From: Brevundimonas sp. UBA4609
Lineage (GTDB): Bacteria > Pseudomonadota > Alphaproteobacteria > Caulobacterales > Caulobacteraceae
Assembly (NCBI GenBank): GCA_002386585.1
Contig: DGIZ01000022.1
Coordinates: forward strand, 443-40,006
Reading direction: 5' to 3'
DNA length: 39,564 nucleotides
Part shown: positions 20,044-27,454 of the stretch, one piece after another
How positions within the stretch are numbered: the first letter of the stretch is position 1
Layout: each line of letters starts with the position of its first letter
Made by a program: the position numbers and the translations under genes
Notes under the pieces: model-generated
What the model was told of the DNA's origin: nothing
What the model saw: only the letters and a program-made list of their open reading frames with translations
The model's database searches: none

Positions 20044-20060
20044 ATGAATGGCGCCTGAAC
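20044..20060 (-). promoter_or_regulatory. TTCA direct-repeat motif upstream of RcnB gene 2
   Basis: The minus strand reads GTTCAGGCGCCATTCAT, matching the motif at 19334-19350 in 13 of 17 positions, including both TTCA half-sites. Its end is 59 bases from the start at 19985, the same distance as for RcnB gene 1, although the bases in between are not similar. Confidence 0.6.
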
Positions 20061-20187
20061 CGCGCTTTCAGCTTGCGCATCGCGCCGCGCGCGGGAGGAA
20101 GGCGCGTTAACGATAATTTCAAACCGCCGGTATTTGAATGCGTTTCCGAGGGCGGCGCAGAAGGTGCTGCTCAGGAGGGACCAAGCG

Positions 20188-20490
20188 ATGAACGCCCACG
20201 AAACGGCGCACGAACCGACGGACCGCACGGCCTTGCCGTTGCCGACGCCGGACATGGACGGCGATGCCCTGTTCCGATTGGGCCTGGCCTATTCGGCCGG
20301 CCTGGACGGATGCCCCATCGACCGGGTGTCGGCTCACATGATCTTCAACCTGGCGGCCATGAAGGGGTCGCTCGAGGCGAGGGGATACCGCCGCGACCTC
20401 AGCCAGGAGATGGAGCACGACGAGATCGCGGAAGCCCAGCGCGCCGCGCGGCGCTGGATCGACGCGGGCTCATCGTCTCTGGCGGCCTGA
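20188..20490 (+). CDS. Sel1-repeat-like small protein
   Basis: 100 residues from ATG 20188 (MNAHETAHEPTDRTALPLPT), with AGGAGGGA upstream. The core DALFRLGLAYSAGLDG...SAHMIFNLAAMKGSLEARGYR matches one Sel1/TPR-like alpha-alpha hairpin and part of the next, a protein-interaction fold. There is no signal peptide or membrane helix, so it is cytosolic. It lies 93 bases before the NDUFS4-like gene on the same strand and may be co-transcribed. Function unknown; a single Sel1 unit usually serves as an adaptor. Confidence 0.7.
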   Translation: MNAHETAHEPTDRTALPLPTPDMDGDALFRLGLAYSAGLDGCPIDRVSAHMIFNLAAMKGSLEARGYRRDLSQEMEHDEIAEAQRAARRWIDAGSSSLAA

Positions 20491-20583
20491 CCTTTGGCGG
20501 CCTGAGAAGCCTTTCGGCGTCTGGACCGGGCGGCGGCGGCGGGGTATGCACCCGGCGAGTTCCCCGTCCGAAGGATTCCGTCC

Positions 20584-20889
20584 ATGCTCGCTCGCATCTA
20601 CCGCCCGGCCAAGACCGCGATGCAGTCCGGCAAGGCCAAGACGCGCGACTGGCGTCTGGAGTTCGAGCCGGCTTCGGCCCGCACGATCGATCCGCTGATG
20701 GGCTGGACCAGCTCGACCGACATGAACGGCCAGGTCCGCCTGTCCTTCGACACCAGAGAAGAGGCGATCGAGTACGCCGAACGCCACGGCATCCCCTTCC
20801 GCCTGCATGAGCCGAACGAGGCGCCGGTCATCATCAAGGCCTACGCCGACAACTTCGCCACCAACCGCAAGCAGTCCTGGACCCACTGA
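20584..20889 (+). CDS. NDUFS4-like complex I accessory protein
   Basis: 101 residues. Belongs to the ETC complex I subunit conserved-region family, the alphaproteobacterial counterpart of mitochondrial NDUFS4 (18 kDa subunit), which stabilises the NADH-dehydrogenase arm. Signs are ARIYRPAKTAMQSGKAKTR, WRLEFEP, DPLMGWTSSTDMNGQVRLSF, FDTREEAIEYAERHGI and the conserved end YADNFATNRKQSWTH. AAGGA eight bases before the ATG supports the start. It is far from a nuo operon here, as is usual for this gene. The presence of this protein supports an alphaproteobacterial host. Confidence 0.93.
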   Translation: MLARIYRPAKTAMQSGKAKTRDWRLEFEPASARTIDPLMGWTSSTDMNGQVRLSFDTREEAIEYAERHGIPFRLHEPNEAPVIIKAYADNFATNRKQSWTH

Positions 20890-20907
20890 GTCCGACTGCG
20901 GCCTCCG

Positions 20908-20984
20908 GCGCCCTTAGCTCAACCGGATAGAGCACCCGCCTTCTAAGCGGACGGTTGCAGGTTCGAGTCCTGCAGGGCGCGCCA
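20908..20984 (+). tRNA. tRNA-Arg (anticodon UCU)
   Basis: A 77-base cloverleaf with encoded CCA (20982-20984). Acceptor arm: GCGCCCT (20908-20914) pairs with AGGGCGC (20974-20980). T-arm: GCAGG TTCGAGT CCTGC. The anticodon loop CTTCTAA has TCT at 34-36, reading AGA. The first anticodon-stem pair is a C-A mismatch. It lies 18 bases after the NDUFS4-like gene. The 3' end of the convergent metC-type gene runs antisense across its last 42 bases. Confidence 0.95.
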
Positions 20985-22136
20985 CGCCTCCAAACCCTTC
21001 TCGAGATCGGCGACCAGGTCGGCGGGGTCTTCCAATCCGATATGCAGGCGCAGCAATTGGCCGGGCAGGTCGGGCGCGTGTTCGCGATAGGCCAGTTGCG
21101 GGGTCTCAAAGGTGATCAGGCTTTCGAAGCCGCCCCAGGAATAGCCCATGCCGAACAGGCTGAGCGCGCGCATGAAGGCGTGGGCGGCCGCCGTGTCGCC
21201 GCCCTTCATAACCACGCCCATCAGGGAGGCCGCGCCGTCGAAATCGCGCCGCCACAGGTCGTGCCTGACCGAACCGGCCAGGGGCGGATAGAGGACGTCG
21301 GCGACCTCTGGCCGCGCCTTCAGCCATCGGGCGATCTCCAGTGCCGAGCGGGCCTGGGCTTCATAGCGCAAGGGCAGGGTGCGGACGCCCCGCAGCGCCA
21401 GCCAGGCGTCATCCGGCGATACGTGCCAGCCCATGTCTTCGATGGTGTGGGCGATGGCGCGAACGATCTCGGGCGCGCTCGCCGCGATGCCGCCCATCAG
21501 CAGGTCGGAATGGCCGCCGACGTATTTGGTCAGGGCCTGGACGCTGACGTCGACGCCGTGCGCCAGAGGGCGGAAGGCCAGCCCGGCCGCCCAGGTGTTG
21601 TCCATGACGGTCAGGACGCCGCGCTCGCGACAGGCGGCGGCCAGCGCGGGAACGTCCGTCATCTCGAAGGTCAGGGAGGCGGGCGCCTCGATCAGCACAA
21701 GCCGCGTACGGGGCGTCAGGGCGGCCAGAACGGTCTCGATCGGGGCGTCGGCGGGGTGGAAGCGCGCGCTGATGCCGCGCGCGGCGAGATGGCGCGTCAG
21801 GAACCGGCGCGTGGGACCGTAGACGGCGTCGGTGGTCAGCACCTCGTCGCTAGGCCGGAGCAGGGCGATCAGGGGCACGGTCACGGCGGCCAGGCCCGAA
21901 GGGACCAGGAAGGCGTCGGCGCCGCCCTCCATCTGAGCCAGCAGGGCGCGCAGTTCGCGCGCGGCGCTCGTGCCGTCCAGGCCATAGACGGGGCCGTCCG
22001 AACCATCCTGCATCCGGGCCGGGTCGTCGCTCAGCATGGTCGAGGCGCGTTCGAGCGGTGGATTGACCGGGCGGCGGCCCTGGCCGCGCCGGGTGGCGCT
22101 GGCGATCAGCCGGGTTCGGTCGGAAATGGGCGGCAT
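20943..22136 (-). CDS. metC: Cystathionine beta-lyase / trans-sulfuration PLP enzyme
   Basis: 397 residues. A Cys/Met-metabolism PLP-dependent enzyme that cleaves cystathionine to homocysteine, pyruvate and ammonia. K204 in SVQALTKYVGGHSDLL is the Schiff-base Lys, D179 in VMDNTWAAG holds the pyridine nitrogen and Y51 in VYGLDGT is typical of the family. VNPPLERASTML is a normal N-terminus. The last 13 residues (WRALQDSNLQPSA) and the TAG are encoded antisense to the tRNA-Arg gene, so the natural end of the protein probably lies near EKGLEA. Within the family the exact reaction (beta-lyase, gamma-lyase or gamma-synthase) is uncertain; the sequence looks most like MetC. It feeds homocysteine toward the MetH genes. 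Confidence 0.88.
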   Translation of the reverse strand: MPPISDRTRLIASATRRGQGRRPVNPPLERASTMLSDDPARMQDGSDGPVYGLDGTSAARELRALLAQMEGGADAFLVPSGLAAVTVPLIALLRPSDEVLTTDAVYGPTRRFLTRHLAARGISARFHPADAPIETVLAALTPRTRLVLIEAPASLTFEMTDVPALAAACRERGVLTVMDNTWAAGLAFRPLAHGVDVSVQALTKYVGGHSDLLMGGIAASAPEIVRAIAHTIEDMGWHVSPDDAWLALRGVRTLPLRYEAQARSALEIARWLKARPEVADVLYPPLAGSVRHDLWRRDFDGAASLMGVVMKGGDTAAAHAFMRALSLFGMGYSWGGFESLITFETPQLAYREHAPDLPGQLLRLHIGLEDPADLVADLEKGLEAWRALQDSNLQPSA

Positions 22137-22214
22137 GGCGGCTCCGGCGGGTTGCGGTTCGGCGCCTAGAGGGCTCTAAACTGTTCAGGGGTGCAAGACG
22201 GAGCGGCGGAACGG

Positions 22215-23321
22215 ATGCGGAAATGGCGAGGCGAAGCGGCGGCGGCAGGCGTGGCGGCGCTCCTGGCGACAGGAGCCTGTCAGAGGACGGCGGAACCGCA
22301 GGCGCCCGAGCCGCGCGAACCTTCCCGCCAGGCGCCGGTCGCCGCCGGCGAGGCGGAGCCCAGCCCGACCCTGGCGGCCGTGCGTCAGCGCGGGCGTTTG
22401 AACTGCGGCGTGCACGAGGGACTGGTCGGCTTCGCCTATACGGACAACAGGGGCGCCTGGCGGGGGTTTGACGTCGACTTCTGCCGGGCGACGGCGGCGG
22501 CTATCTTCGGCGATCCGGACGCCGTGCGCTTCGTGCCGCTGACGACCGAGCAGCGCTTCGACGCCCTGCGGGACGGGCGGGTGGACGTGCTGTGGCGCAA
22601 CACCTCCTGGACCATGAGCCGGGATACGGGGGCGCAACTCAGCTTCGCCGGGATCAACTATTATGACGGCCAGGGCTTCATGGTGCGGCGCTCGCTCAAT
22701 CTGAGCAGCGCGGCCGAATTGAACGGCGCGCGCATCTGCGTGCAGTCGGGCTCGACCACCGAACTGAACGTCGAGGACTATTTCCGTCGCCGGGGCATCG
22801 AATATCGACCCGTCGTGGTGGCGACCGAGGGCGAGGCGCGGCAAGCCTATGCGCGAGAGGAATGCGACGCCTTCACCGCCGACATCTCGGCCCTGGCGGC
22901 GGCTCGCACGACCCTGCCGAACCCGCAGCAGCACGTCATCCTGCCCGACGTCATCTCCAAGGAGCCTCTGGGCCCTGTGGTGCGCAGCGGCGACGATCGC
23001 TGGACAGCGGTGATCCGCTGGACGCTCAACGCCCTGATTCTGGCTGAGGAATTGGGCGTGACGCGCGCAAATGTCGCAGACCTGGGCAAGAATTCCGCTG
23101 ACCCCAGAGTGCGCCGCCTTCTGGGCGACGAAGGTGACTTCGGACCCAGCCTTGATCTATCGAGAACATGGGCGAAAGACGCGGTTTCCGCAGGTGGAAA
23201 CTACGGTGAGATATTCAGTCGGAATCTGGGCTCTCAGTCGTCGCTTGATCTGGAGCGCGGGCTGAATGCTCAATGGTCATCACGACCCGGCGGGTTGATC
23301 TATGGCCTTCCCGTCCGTTAG
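22215..23321 (+). CDS. Orphan amino-acid ABC substrate-binding protein
   Basis: 368 residues from ATG 22215 ([20 protein letters not shown]). An N-terminal hydrophobic stretch then LATGAC suggests a lipoprotein or secreted binding protein. A GTG at 22191 is possible but has a poor SD. It matches the AapJ/BztA general L-amino-acid binding family: [96 protein letters not shown] and [15 protein letters not shown] are all family strings. Its usual partners (two permeases and an ATPase, aapQMP) are absent. The next gene is a secondary symporter. It may work with permeases elsewhere or as a sensor. Confidence 0.88.
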   Translation: MRKWRGEAAAAGVAALLATGACQRTAEPQAPEPREPSRQAPVAAGEAEPSPTLAAVRQRGRLNCGVHEGLVGFAYTDNRGAWRGFDVDFCRATAAAIFGDPDAVRFVPLTTEQRFDALRDGRVDVLWRNTSWTMSRDTGAQLSFAGINYYDGQGFMVRRSLNLSSAAELNGARICVQSGSTTELNVEDYFRRRGIEYRPVVVATEGEARQAYAREECDAFTADISALAAARTTLPNPQQHVILPDVISKEPLGPVVRSGDDRWTAVIRWTLNALILAEELGVTRANVADLGKNSADPRVRRLLGDEGDFGPSLDLSRTWAKDAVSAGGNYGEIFSRNLGSQSSLDLERGLNAQWSSRPGGLIYGLPVR

Positions 23322-23354
23322 TCCAAGGAGATGAGGGAATAGGGAAGGGACCGG

Positions 23355-24671
23355 ATGGAGACCACGGCCAAGCGCGGACTGCCGCTTCATGTGTTGATGC
23401 TGATCGGGTTTCTGGTCGGCCTCACAGGCGGCCTCATCGTCAATCTGACCGCCGGGGGCGACGTCGGTTGGGTGCAGTGGCTGACCTCCAACATCACGGG
23501 CCCGGCGGGACAGATCTTCCTGCGCCTGCTGTTCATGCTGGTCCTGCCCCTGCTGTTCTCGGCCCTCGTCATCGGGGTGGCCGAGATGGGCGACCTGAAG
23601 GCCCTCGGTCGTGCGGGGTCCAAGAGCCTGGGCTTCACCGTCTTCATTTCGGCCGTGGCCGTGCTGATCGGCATGGTGATGGTCAATGTCTTCCGTCCGG
23701 GCGACGGGGTTGATCCGGCCCTGGCGCAACAGCTGCTGGATCAGGGGCGTGCGGGGGCCGCATCCATCGTCGGCAGCGCGCCGACCTCGGTGCAGGCGGG
23801 CGACTTCTTCCTGGACCTGATTCCGTCGAACGTCTTCACGGCGGCGGCCGAGAACCAGATCCTGCCGGTGATGGTCTTCGCCCTGTTCTTCGGCGTCGGC
23901 CTGGTCATGACCAAGAGCCCCGCCACCGACCGGCTGCAGCAGACCATCGAGGGTCTGTTCGAGGTGATGATGAAGCTCATCAACCTCGTCATCCGCATCG
24001 CGCCCATCGCCATCGCCTGCCTGATGTTCAACCTGGCGGCCCTGTTCGGCTGGGAGCTGCTGATCCGGCTGGGCGCCTTCGTGGCCGTGGCCGTGGGCGC
24101 CATGGCGATCCATATGTTCGTGGTCTATCCGCTGGTGATCTGGCTGTTCGGCGGCATGTCGCCGCTGAAGTTCTTCCGCGACATCCGCGAGGCCATGGTG
24201 GTGTCCTTCTCCACCGCCTCCTCGAACGCCAGCCTGCCGGTGTCCCTGCGCGTCGCCGAACAGGAACTGGGCCTGCCGCGCAAGATCGCCCGTTTCGTCC
24301 TGACGGTGGGGGCCACCGCCAACCAGAACGGCACCGCCCTGTTCGAGGGGGTGACGGTGCTGTTCCTGGCCCAGTTCTTCGGCGTCGACCTGACCCTGGG
24401 CCAGCAGGTGATCGTCATGCTGGTGTGCATTCTGGGCGGAGTGGGCACTGCGGGCGTGCCTGCAGGCTCCCTGCCGGTCATCGCCATGATCCTGGCCATG
24501 GTGGGGGTGCCGCCGGAAGGGATCGGCCTGATCCTGGGCGTCGATCGCTTCCTGGACATGTGCCGGACGTCGCTGAACGTCACCGGCGACCTGGTCGTCG
24601 CGGCGGTGGTTTCGCGCGGGGAAGAGGATACCGACGCCGACGAGCCGCCTGCAGCGCCGGCCGCCGCCTAG
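23355..24671 (+). CDS. Dicarboxylate/amino acid:cation symporter (DAACS)
   Basis: 438 residues, inner membrane, family of GltP/GltT/DctA. The serine-rich re-entrant loop is [16 protein letters not shown] (about 284-299). The TM8 substrate residues are D401, R404, N408 and D412 in [17 protein letters not shown], which predict an acidic substrate (glutamate, aspartate or C4-dicarboxylate). The NMDGT cation motif of TM7 reads NQNGT (323-327), so the Asp that binds a sodium ion in GltPh is Asn. Multiple hydrophobic segments fit the fold. GGAAGGGA precedes the ATG. It follows the binding-protein gene by 33 bases, so they form one transcription unit. Confidence 0.93.
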   Translation: METTAKRGLPLHVLMLIGFLVGLTGGLIVNLTAGGDVGWVQWLTSNITGPAGQIFLRLLFMLVLPLLFSALVIGVAEMGDLKALGRAGSKSLGFTVFISAVAVLIGMVMVNVFRPGDGVDPALAQQLLDQGRAGAASIVGSAPTSVQAGDFFLDLIPSNVFTAAAENQILPVMVFALFFGVGLVMTKSPATDRLQQTIEGLFEVMMKLINLVIRIAPIAIACLMFNLAALFGWELLIRLGAFVAVAVGAMAIHMFVVYPLVIWLFGGMSPLKFFRDIREAMVVSFSTASSNASLPVSLRVAEQELGLPRKIARFVLTVGATANQNGTALFEGVTVLFLAQFFGVDLTLGQQVIVMLVCILGGVGTAGVPAGSLPVIAMILAMVGVPPEGIGLILGVDRFLDMCRTSLNVTGDLVVAAVVSRGEEDTDADEPPAAPAAA

Positions 24672-24672
24672 G

Positions 24673-24710
24673 AAAAAGGCCGACGCGGGATCGCCTGCGT
24701 CGGCCTTGTC
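24673..24710. terminator. Bidirectional terminator between symporter and pirin gene
   Basis: Perfect 11-bp stem (24676-24686 with 24697-24707, arm aaggccgacgc) around a 10-base loop. On the minus strand it is followed by TTTTT (24677-24673), terminating the pirin gene that stops at 24736. On the plus strand the tail TTGTCCTTG follows the symporter stop. Confidence 0.8.
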
Positions 24711-24735
24711 CTTGTCCCTGGCGCCCAATCCCCGG

Positions 24736-25632
24736 TCAGGACATGGGCGGCGCGGGCGGCGTCGGATCGGGAGGCAGGGGGATGAATTCCTGATCATCCA
24801 TGTCGGGCAGCTTGATGCGGCCCGCGCGCCAGTCGGCCTTGGCCTGCTCGATGCGCTCCCTGGAGGACGAGACGAAGTTCCACTCGATGAAGCGCTCGCC
24901 CACCGGCTCGCCGCCCAGCACCATGACGGTGGTCGGCTGCAGGGCGTGGATCACGGACGGCGCGCCCGAGGAGAGGACCGCCATCTGGCCGTGACCCAGG
25001 GGCTTGCCGTCGTCGATCTCGACCAGGCCCTGGACGACATAGACGGCGTTTTCCGAATGATCGGTCGGAGTCTGGAAGCGGGCGCCGGGCTCAAGCTCCA
25101 GGTGCAGGTAGTGCAGCGGCGAGAAGGTGCTGACACCGGCCTTCATGCCCATGGTTTCGCCCGCGACCAGGCGTCCCTTGACCCCGCCCTCGACCCAGGT
25201 CGGCAGATCGCCGGGGACGACATGCTGGAAGGACGGGTCGATCTCTTCCTGACCGTTGGGCAGGGCGACCCAGGCCTGGATGCCTTCCAGACGCGCGCCT
25301 TCGCGGCGAGCGCGTTCGAAGCGCTCCGAGTGGGTCACGCCGCTGCCCGCGGTCATCCAGTTGACCTCGGCGGGTCGGATGTCCTGCTGCACGCCCAGGC
25401 TGTCGCGGTGCGTGATCTCGCCATCGAACAGATAGGTCAGGGTCGAAATGCCGATGTGCGGGTGGGGACGCACGTCGACCGTCTTGGGCAGGCCCGCCGG
25501 CATGTCCACCGGCCCCATGTGGTCGAAGAAGGCGAAGGGGCCGACCATGCGGCGCTTGGCGAAAGGCAGGACGCGGCCGACCTCAAAGCCGCCGAGATCC
25601 TTGCGGCGCTGGTCGATGACGAGTTCGATCAT
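24736..25632 (-). CDS. Pirin-family cupin protein 1
   Basis: 298 residues from ATG 25632 ([15 protein letters not shown]). Pirins are two-cupin iron proteins; some have quercetin dioxygenase activity, others act as redox-sensitive regulators. The N-terminal cupin metal ligands are intact: H57 and H59 in RPHPHIGI, H101 and E103 in VTHSERF. The C-terminus has a pirin_C cupin ([33 protein letters not shown]) and a Pro-rich tail. AGGA eight bases before the ATG decides the start over an upstream in-frame ATG at 25671. It is the last of three minus-strand genes, 79 bases after the isochorismatase, with pirin 2 beyond it, so the three probably form an operon facing the LysR gene. Confidence 0.9.
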   Translation of the reverse strand: MIELVIDQRRKDLGGFEVGRVLPFAKRRMVGPFAFFDHMGPVDMPAGLPKTVDVRPHPHIGISTLTYLFDGEITHRDSLGVQQDIRPAEVNWMTAGSGVTHSERFERARREGARLEGIQAWVALPNGQEEIDPSFQHVVPGDLPTWVEGGVKGRLVAGETMGMKAGVSTFSPLHYLHLELEPGARFQTPTDHSENAVYVVQGLVEIDDGKPLGHGQMAVLSSGAPSVIHALQPTTVMVLGGEPVGERFIEWNFVSSSRERIEQAKADWRAGRIKLPDMDDQEFIPLPPDPTPPAPPMS

Positions 25633-25711
25633 ATTGATTTTCCTGGAGTAAGAAACGCTGCAACGACGCACGGGGGCGACCCGCGCACTATGGCCCGGAT
25701 CGCCCGAAAGG

Positions 25712-26353
25712 TCAGTCCTCCTTGTCGTAGGAGAACTGGATTCCGGCCGTGCCGCCGGTTTCGATGAACAGGTTCATGAAGGCGGGGACGGTTTCCGACC
25801 GTTTCCAGTCACGCTGCAGCTCGCAGAAGAGCTGGGGCACGGAAATCATCTTTCCGCCGGCCTGTTCGATGCGGCGCAGACCCATTTCGTGGGCGGCGAC
25901 CGAGGTGCCGCCGACGGCGTCGGCCACGACATAGACCTCATATCCCTCACGCAGGGCGTCCAGAGCGGGGAAGGTCAGGCAGGCCTCGGTCCACAGGGCC
26001 GTCATGATCAGCTTCTTACGGCCGGTGGCCTCGACCGCCTTGCGGAATTCCACGTCTTCCCAGGAGTTGATCGTGGTGCGGTCATAGGTCGGGTAGTCTT
26101 TCAGGACCTTACGCAGTTGACCGATCGGCGGCTTGTTCAACCCTGTCTCGACGTTGACGGTCGAGTGGACGATCGGCAGGCCGTAGGCGACGGCGGCCTT
26201 GGCCGTGCCGACGATGTTGTTCACCAGCAGTTGGCGGTCCATCGAGGCGATGGAGTTCACCTGGACCGGCTGATAGTCGATGATGACGAAGGCCGAGTTT
26301 TCGGGGGTCAGAAGGTGATCTGACTTCGGATCGCGGATCGGTTCGCTGGCCAT
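25712..26353 (-). CDS. Isochorismatase-family hydrolase (YcaC-like)
   Basis: 213 residues from ATG 26353. A cysteine hydrolase of the isochorismatase-like superfamily. FVIIDYQPVQVNSI carries the N-terminal catalytic Asp (D26), and LWTEACLTFPALDAL carries nucleophile C125. The string RTTINSWEDVEFRKAV and the spacing are those of YcaC-type proteins of unsolved substrate. I could not assign the catalytic Lys with confidence. AAGGAA seven bases before the ATG decides the start. It lies between two pirins. A UUCG hairpin lies in the 105-base gap upstream. The neighbourhood suggests degradation of a phenolic or quinone-like compound, but this is an inference. Confidence 0.88.
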   Translation of the reverse strand: MASEPIRDPKSDHLLTPENSAFVIIDYQPVQVNSIASMDRQLLVNNIVGTAKAAVAYGLPIVHSTVNVETGLNKPPIGQLRKVLKDYPTYDRTTINSWEDVEFRKAVEATGRKKLIMTALWTEACLTFPALDALREGYEVYVVADAVGGTSVAAHEMGLRRIEQAGGKMISVPQLFCELQRDWKRSETVPAFMNLFIETGGTAGIQFSYDKED

Positions 26354-26416
26354 TGGGTGGTTCCTTTCAGGCAGGGGGCCGCGCTCGGACAAATGTCCGT
26401 TCGGGGCGGGGGTTGC

Positions 26417-26438
26417 GGCCCGGTCCGAAGACCGGGCC
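26417..26438 (-). other. Stem-loop with C(UUCG)G tetraloop between pirin 2 and isochorismatase
   Basis: The minus-strand RNA reads GGCCCGGUC UUCG GACCGGGCC: a perfect 9-bp stem with a very stable UUCG loop closed by C-G. It lies 21 bases past the pirin 2 stop. No T-tract follows on the minus strand, so it is more likely a pause, processing or mRNA-stability structure than a terminator. Confidence 0.6.
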
Positions 26439-26458
26439 TTACGTTTCTGTGAGGGGGA

Positions 26459-27328
26459 TCAGGCGGCCGGAATGTCGCCGAAGCGGCCGCTGTTGAAGTC
26501 CGTGATGGCGGTGCGAATCTCGTCCTCGCTGTTCATCACGAACGGGCCGTAGCCGACGATGGGCTCGTCGATGGGCTCTCCGGTCAGGATCAGCAGGGTC
26601 GTGTACGCATCGGCGTTCAGGGTCACGCGGTCGCCCTGACGGTCCAGCAGCAGGGCCTCGGCGGCGCCGGCCGGCTGGTCGCCGTTGACGGTGACATGGC
26701 CTGACAGAACCACCACCATGGCCGTATGGCCTTCGGGCAGATCCAGCGTCGTCTCGGCGTCCCGGTTCAACCGCACGTCCCACACATTGATGGGCGTGAA
26801 GGTGCTGGCCGGGCCTTTCGATCCGTCCATCGCGCCGGCGATGATCCGGGCCGTGCCTGCGTCATCCGGCAGGGAAACGGTCGGAATGTCGGCGTTCAGG
26901 ATCGACTGGTAGCCGGGACGGGTCATCTTGTCCTTGGCGGGCAGGTTGACCCACAACTGAACCATGCGGAACGGGCCGCCGGTGCGCGAGAAGGCCGGGG
27001 AATGGAACTCCTCGTGCAGGATGCCGCCGCCCGCCGTCATCCACTGGACGTCGCCGGGGCCGATGACGCCGCCCTGGCCGGTCGAGTCGCGATGCTCGAC
27101 CTCGCCGTCATAGACGATGGTCACGGTCTCGAAGCCGCGGTGCGGATGCTGGCCCACGCCGCGCCGCTCGGTCGTCGGCTCGAAGTTGTACGGGCCGGCG
27201 TAGTCGAGCAGCAGGAAGGGGCTGACCTGCTTGCCCACGGCGTTGTAGGAAAACAGCGAACGGACGGGGAAGCCGTCGCCGACCCAGTGGCCGCGGTCGT
27301 TGCCGTAACGGCCCAGAACCTTCTTCAT
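26459..27328 (-). CDS. Pirin-family cupin protein 2
   Basis: 289 residues. A second, different pirin with intact iron ligands: H61 and H63 in GQHPHRGFETVT, H105 and E107 in ILHEEFHS. The pirin_C half is present (LPEGHTAMVVVLSGHVTVNG, ILTGEPIDEPIVGYGPFVMN). It is a diverged paralogue of pirin 1, sharing only the core motifs. GGAGA six bases before the ATG supports the start. It is the promoter-proximal gene of the pirin-isochorismatase-pirin run and is divergent from the LysR gene with a 126-base shared upstream region. Confidence 0.92.
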   Translation of the reverse strand: MKKVLGRYGNDRGHWVGDGFPVRSLFSYNAVGKQVSPFLLLDYAGPYNFEPTTERRGVGQHPHRGFETVTIVYDGEVEHRDSTGQGGVIGPGDVQWMTAGGGILHEEFHSPAFSRTGGPFRMVQLWVNLPAKDKMTRPGYQSILNADIPTVSLPDDAGTARIIAGAMDGSKGPASTFTPINVWDVRLNRDAETTLDLPEGHTAMVVVLSGHVTVNGDQPAGAAEALLLDRQGDRVTLNADAYTTLLILTGEPIDEPIVGYGPFVMNSEDEIRTAITDFNSGRFGDIPAA

Positions 27329-27417
27329 GGTCTAGTCTCCATTCGTTGGATCGGCCGCTGGAGGCAGGGCCGATCGCGTTGAAGACTTTATGGCCCTGGA
27401 ACGCCGGCCTGTGCAGA

Positions 27418-27454
27418 TTGCGAAATCGCCTCGCTGCGTCCTATCAATAGGACG
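27418..27454 (+). promoter_or_regulatory. Candidate lysR promoter and operator palindrome
   Basis: TTGCGA (27418-27423), 18 bases, then TATCAA (27442-27447) gives a plausible promoter. The palindrome CGTCCTAT-CA-ATAGGACG (27437-27454) has perfect 8-bp arms, contains the -10 box and touches the ATG at 27455. If this promoter is used, the mRNA starts at or within a base or two of the ATG. Binding there would block both transcription and the ATAGGA-type ribosome site. Confidence 0.45.

Noticed and set aside
20908..20984. tRNA-Arg considered as the edge of a genomic island
   Set aside because: The genes on both sides are core or ordinary accessory genes of the same composition, and no integrase or direct repeat of the tRNA end is visible in the window.
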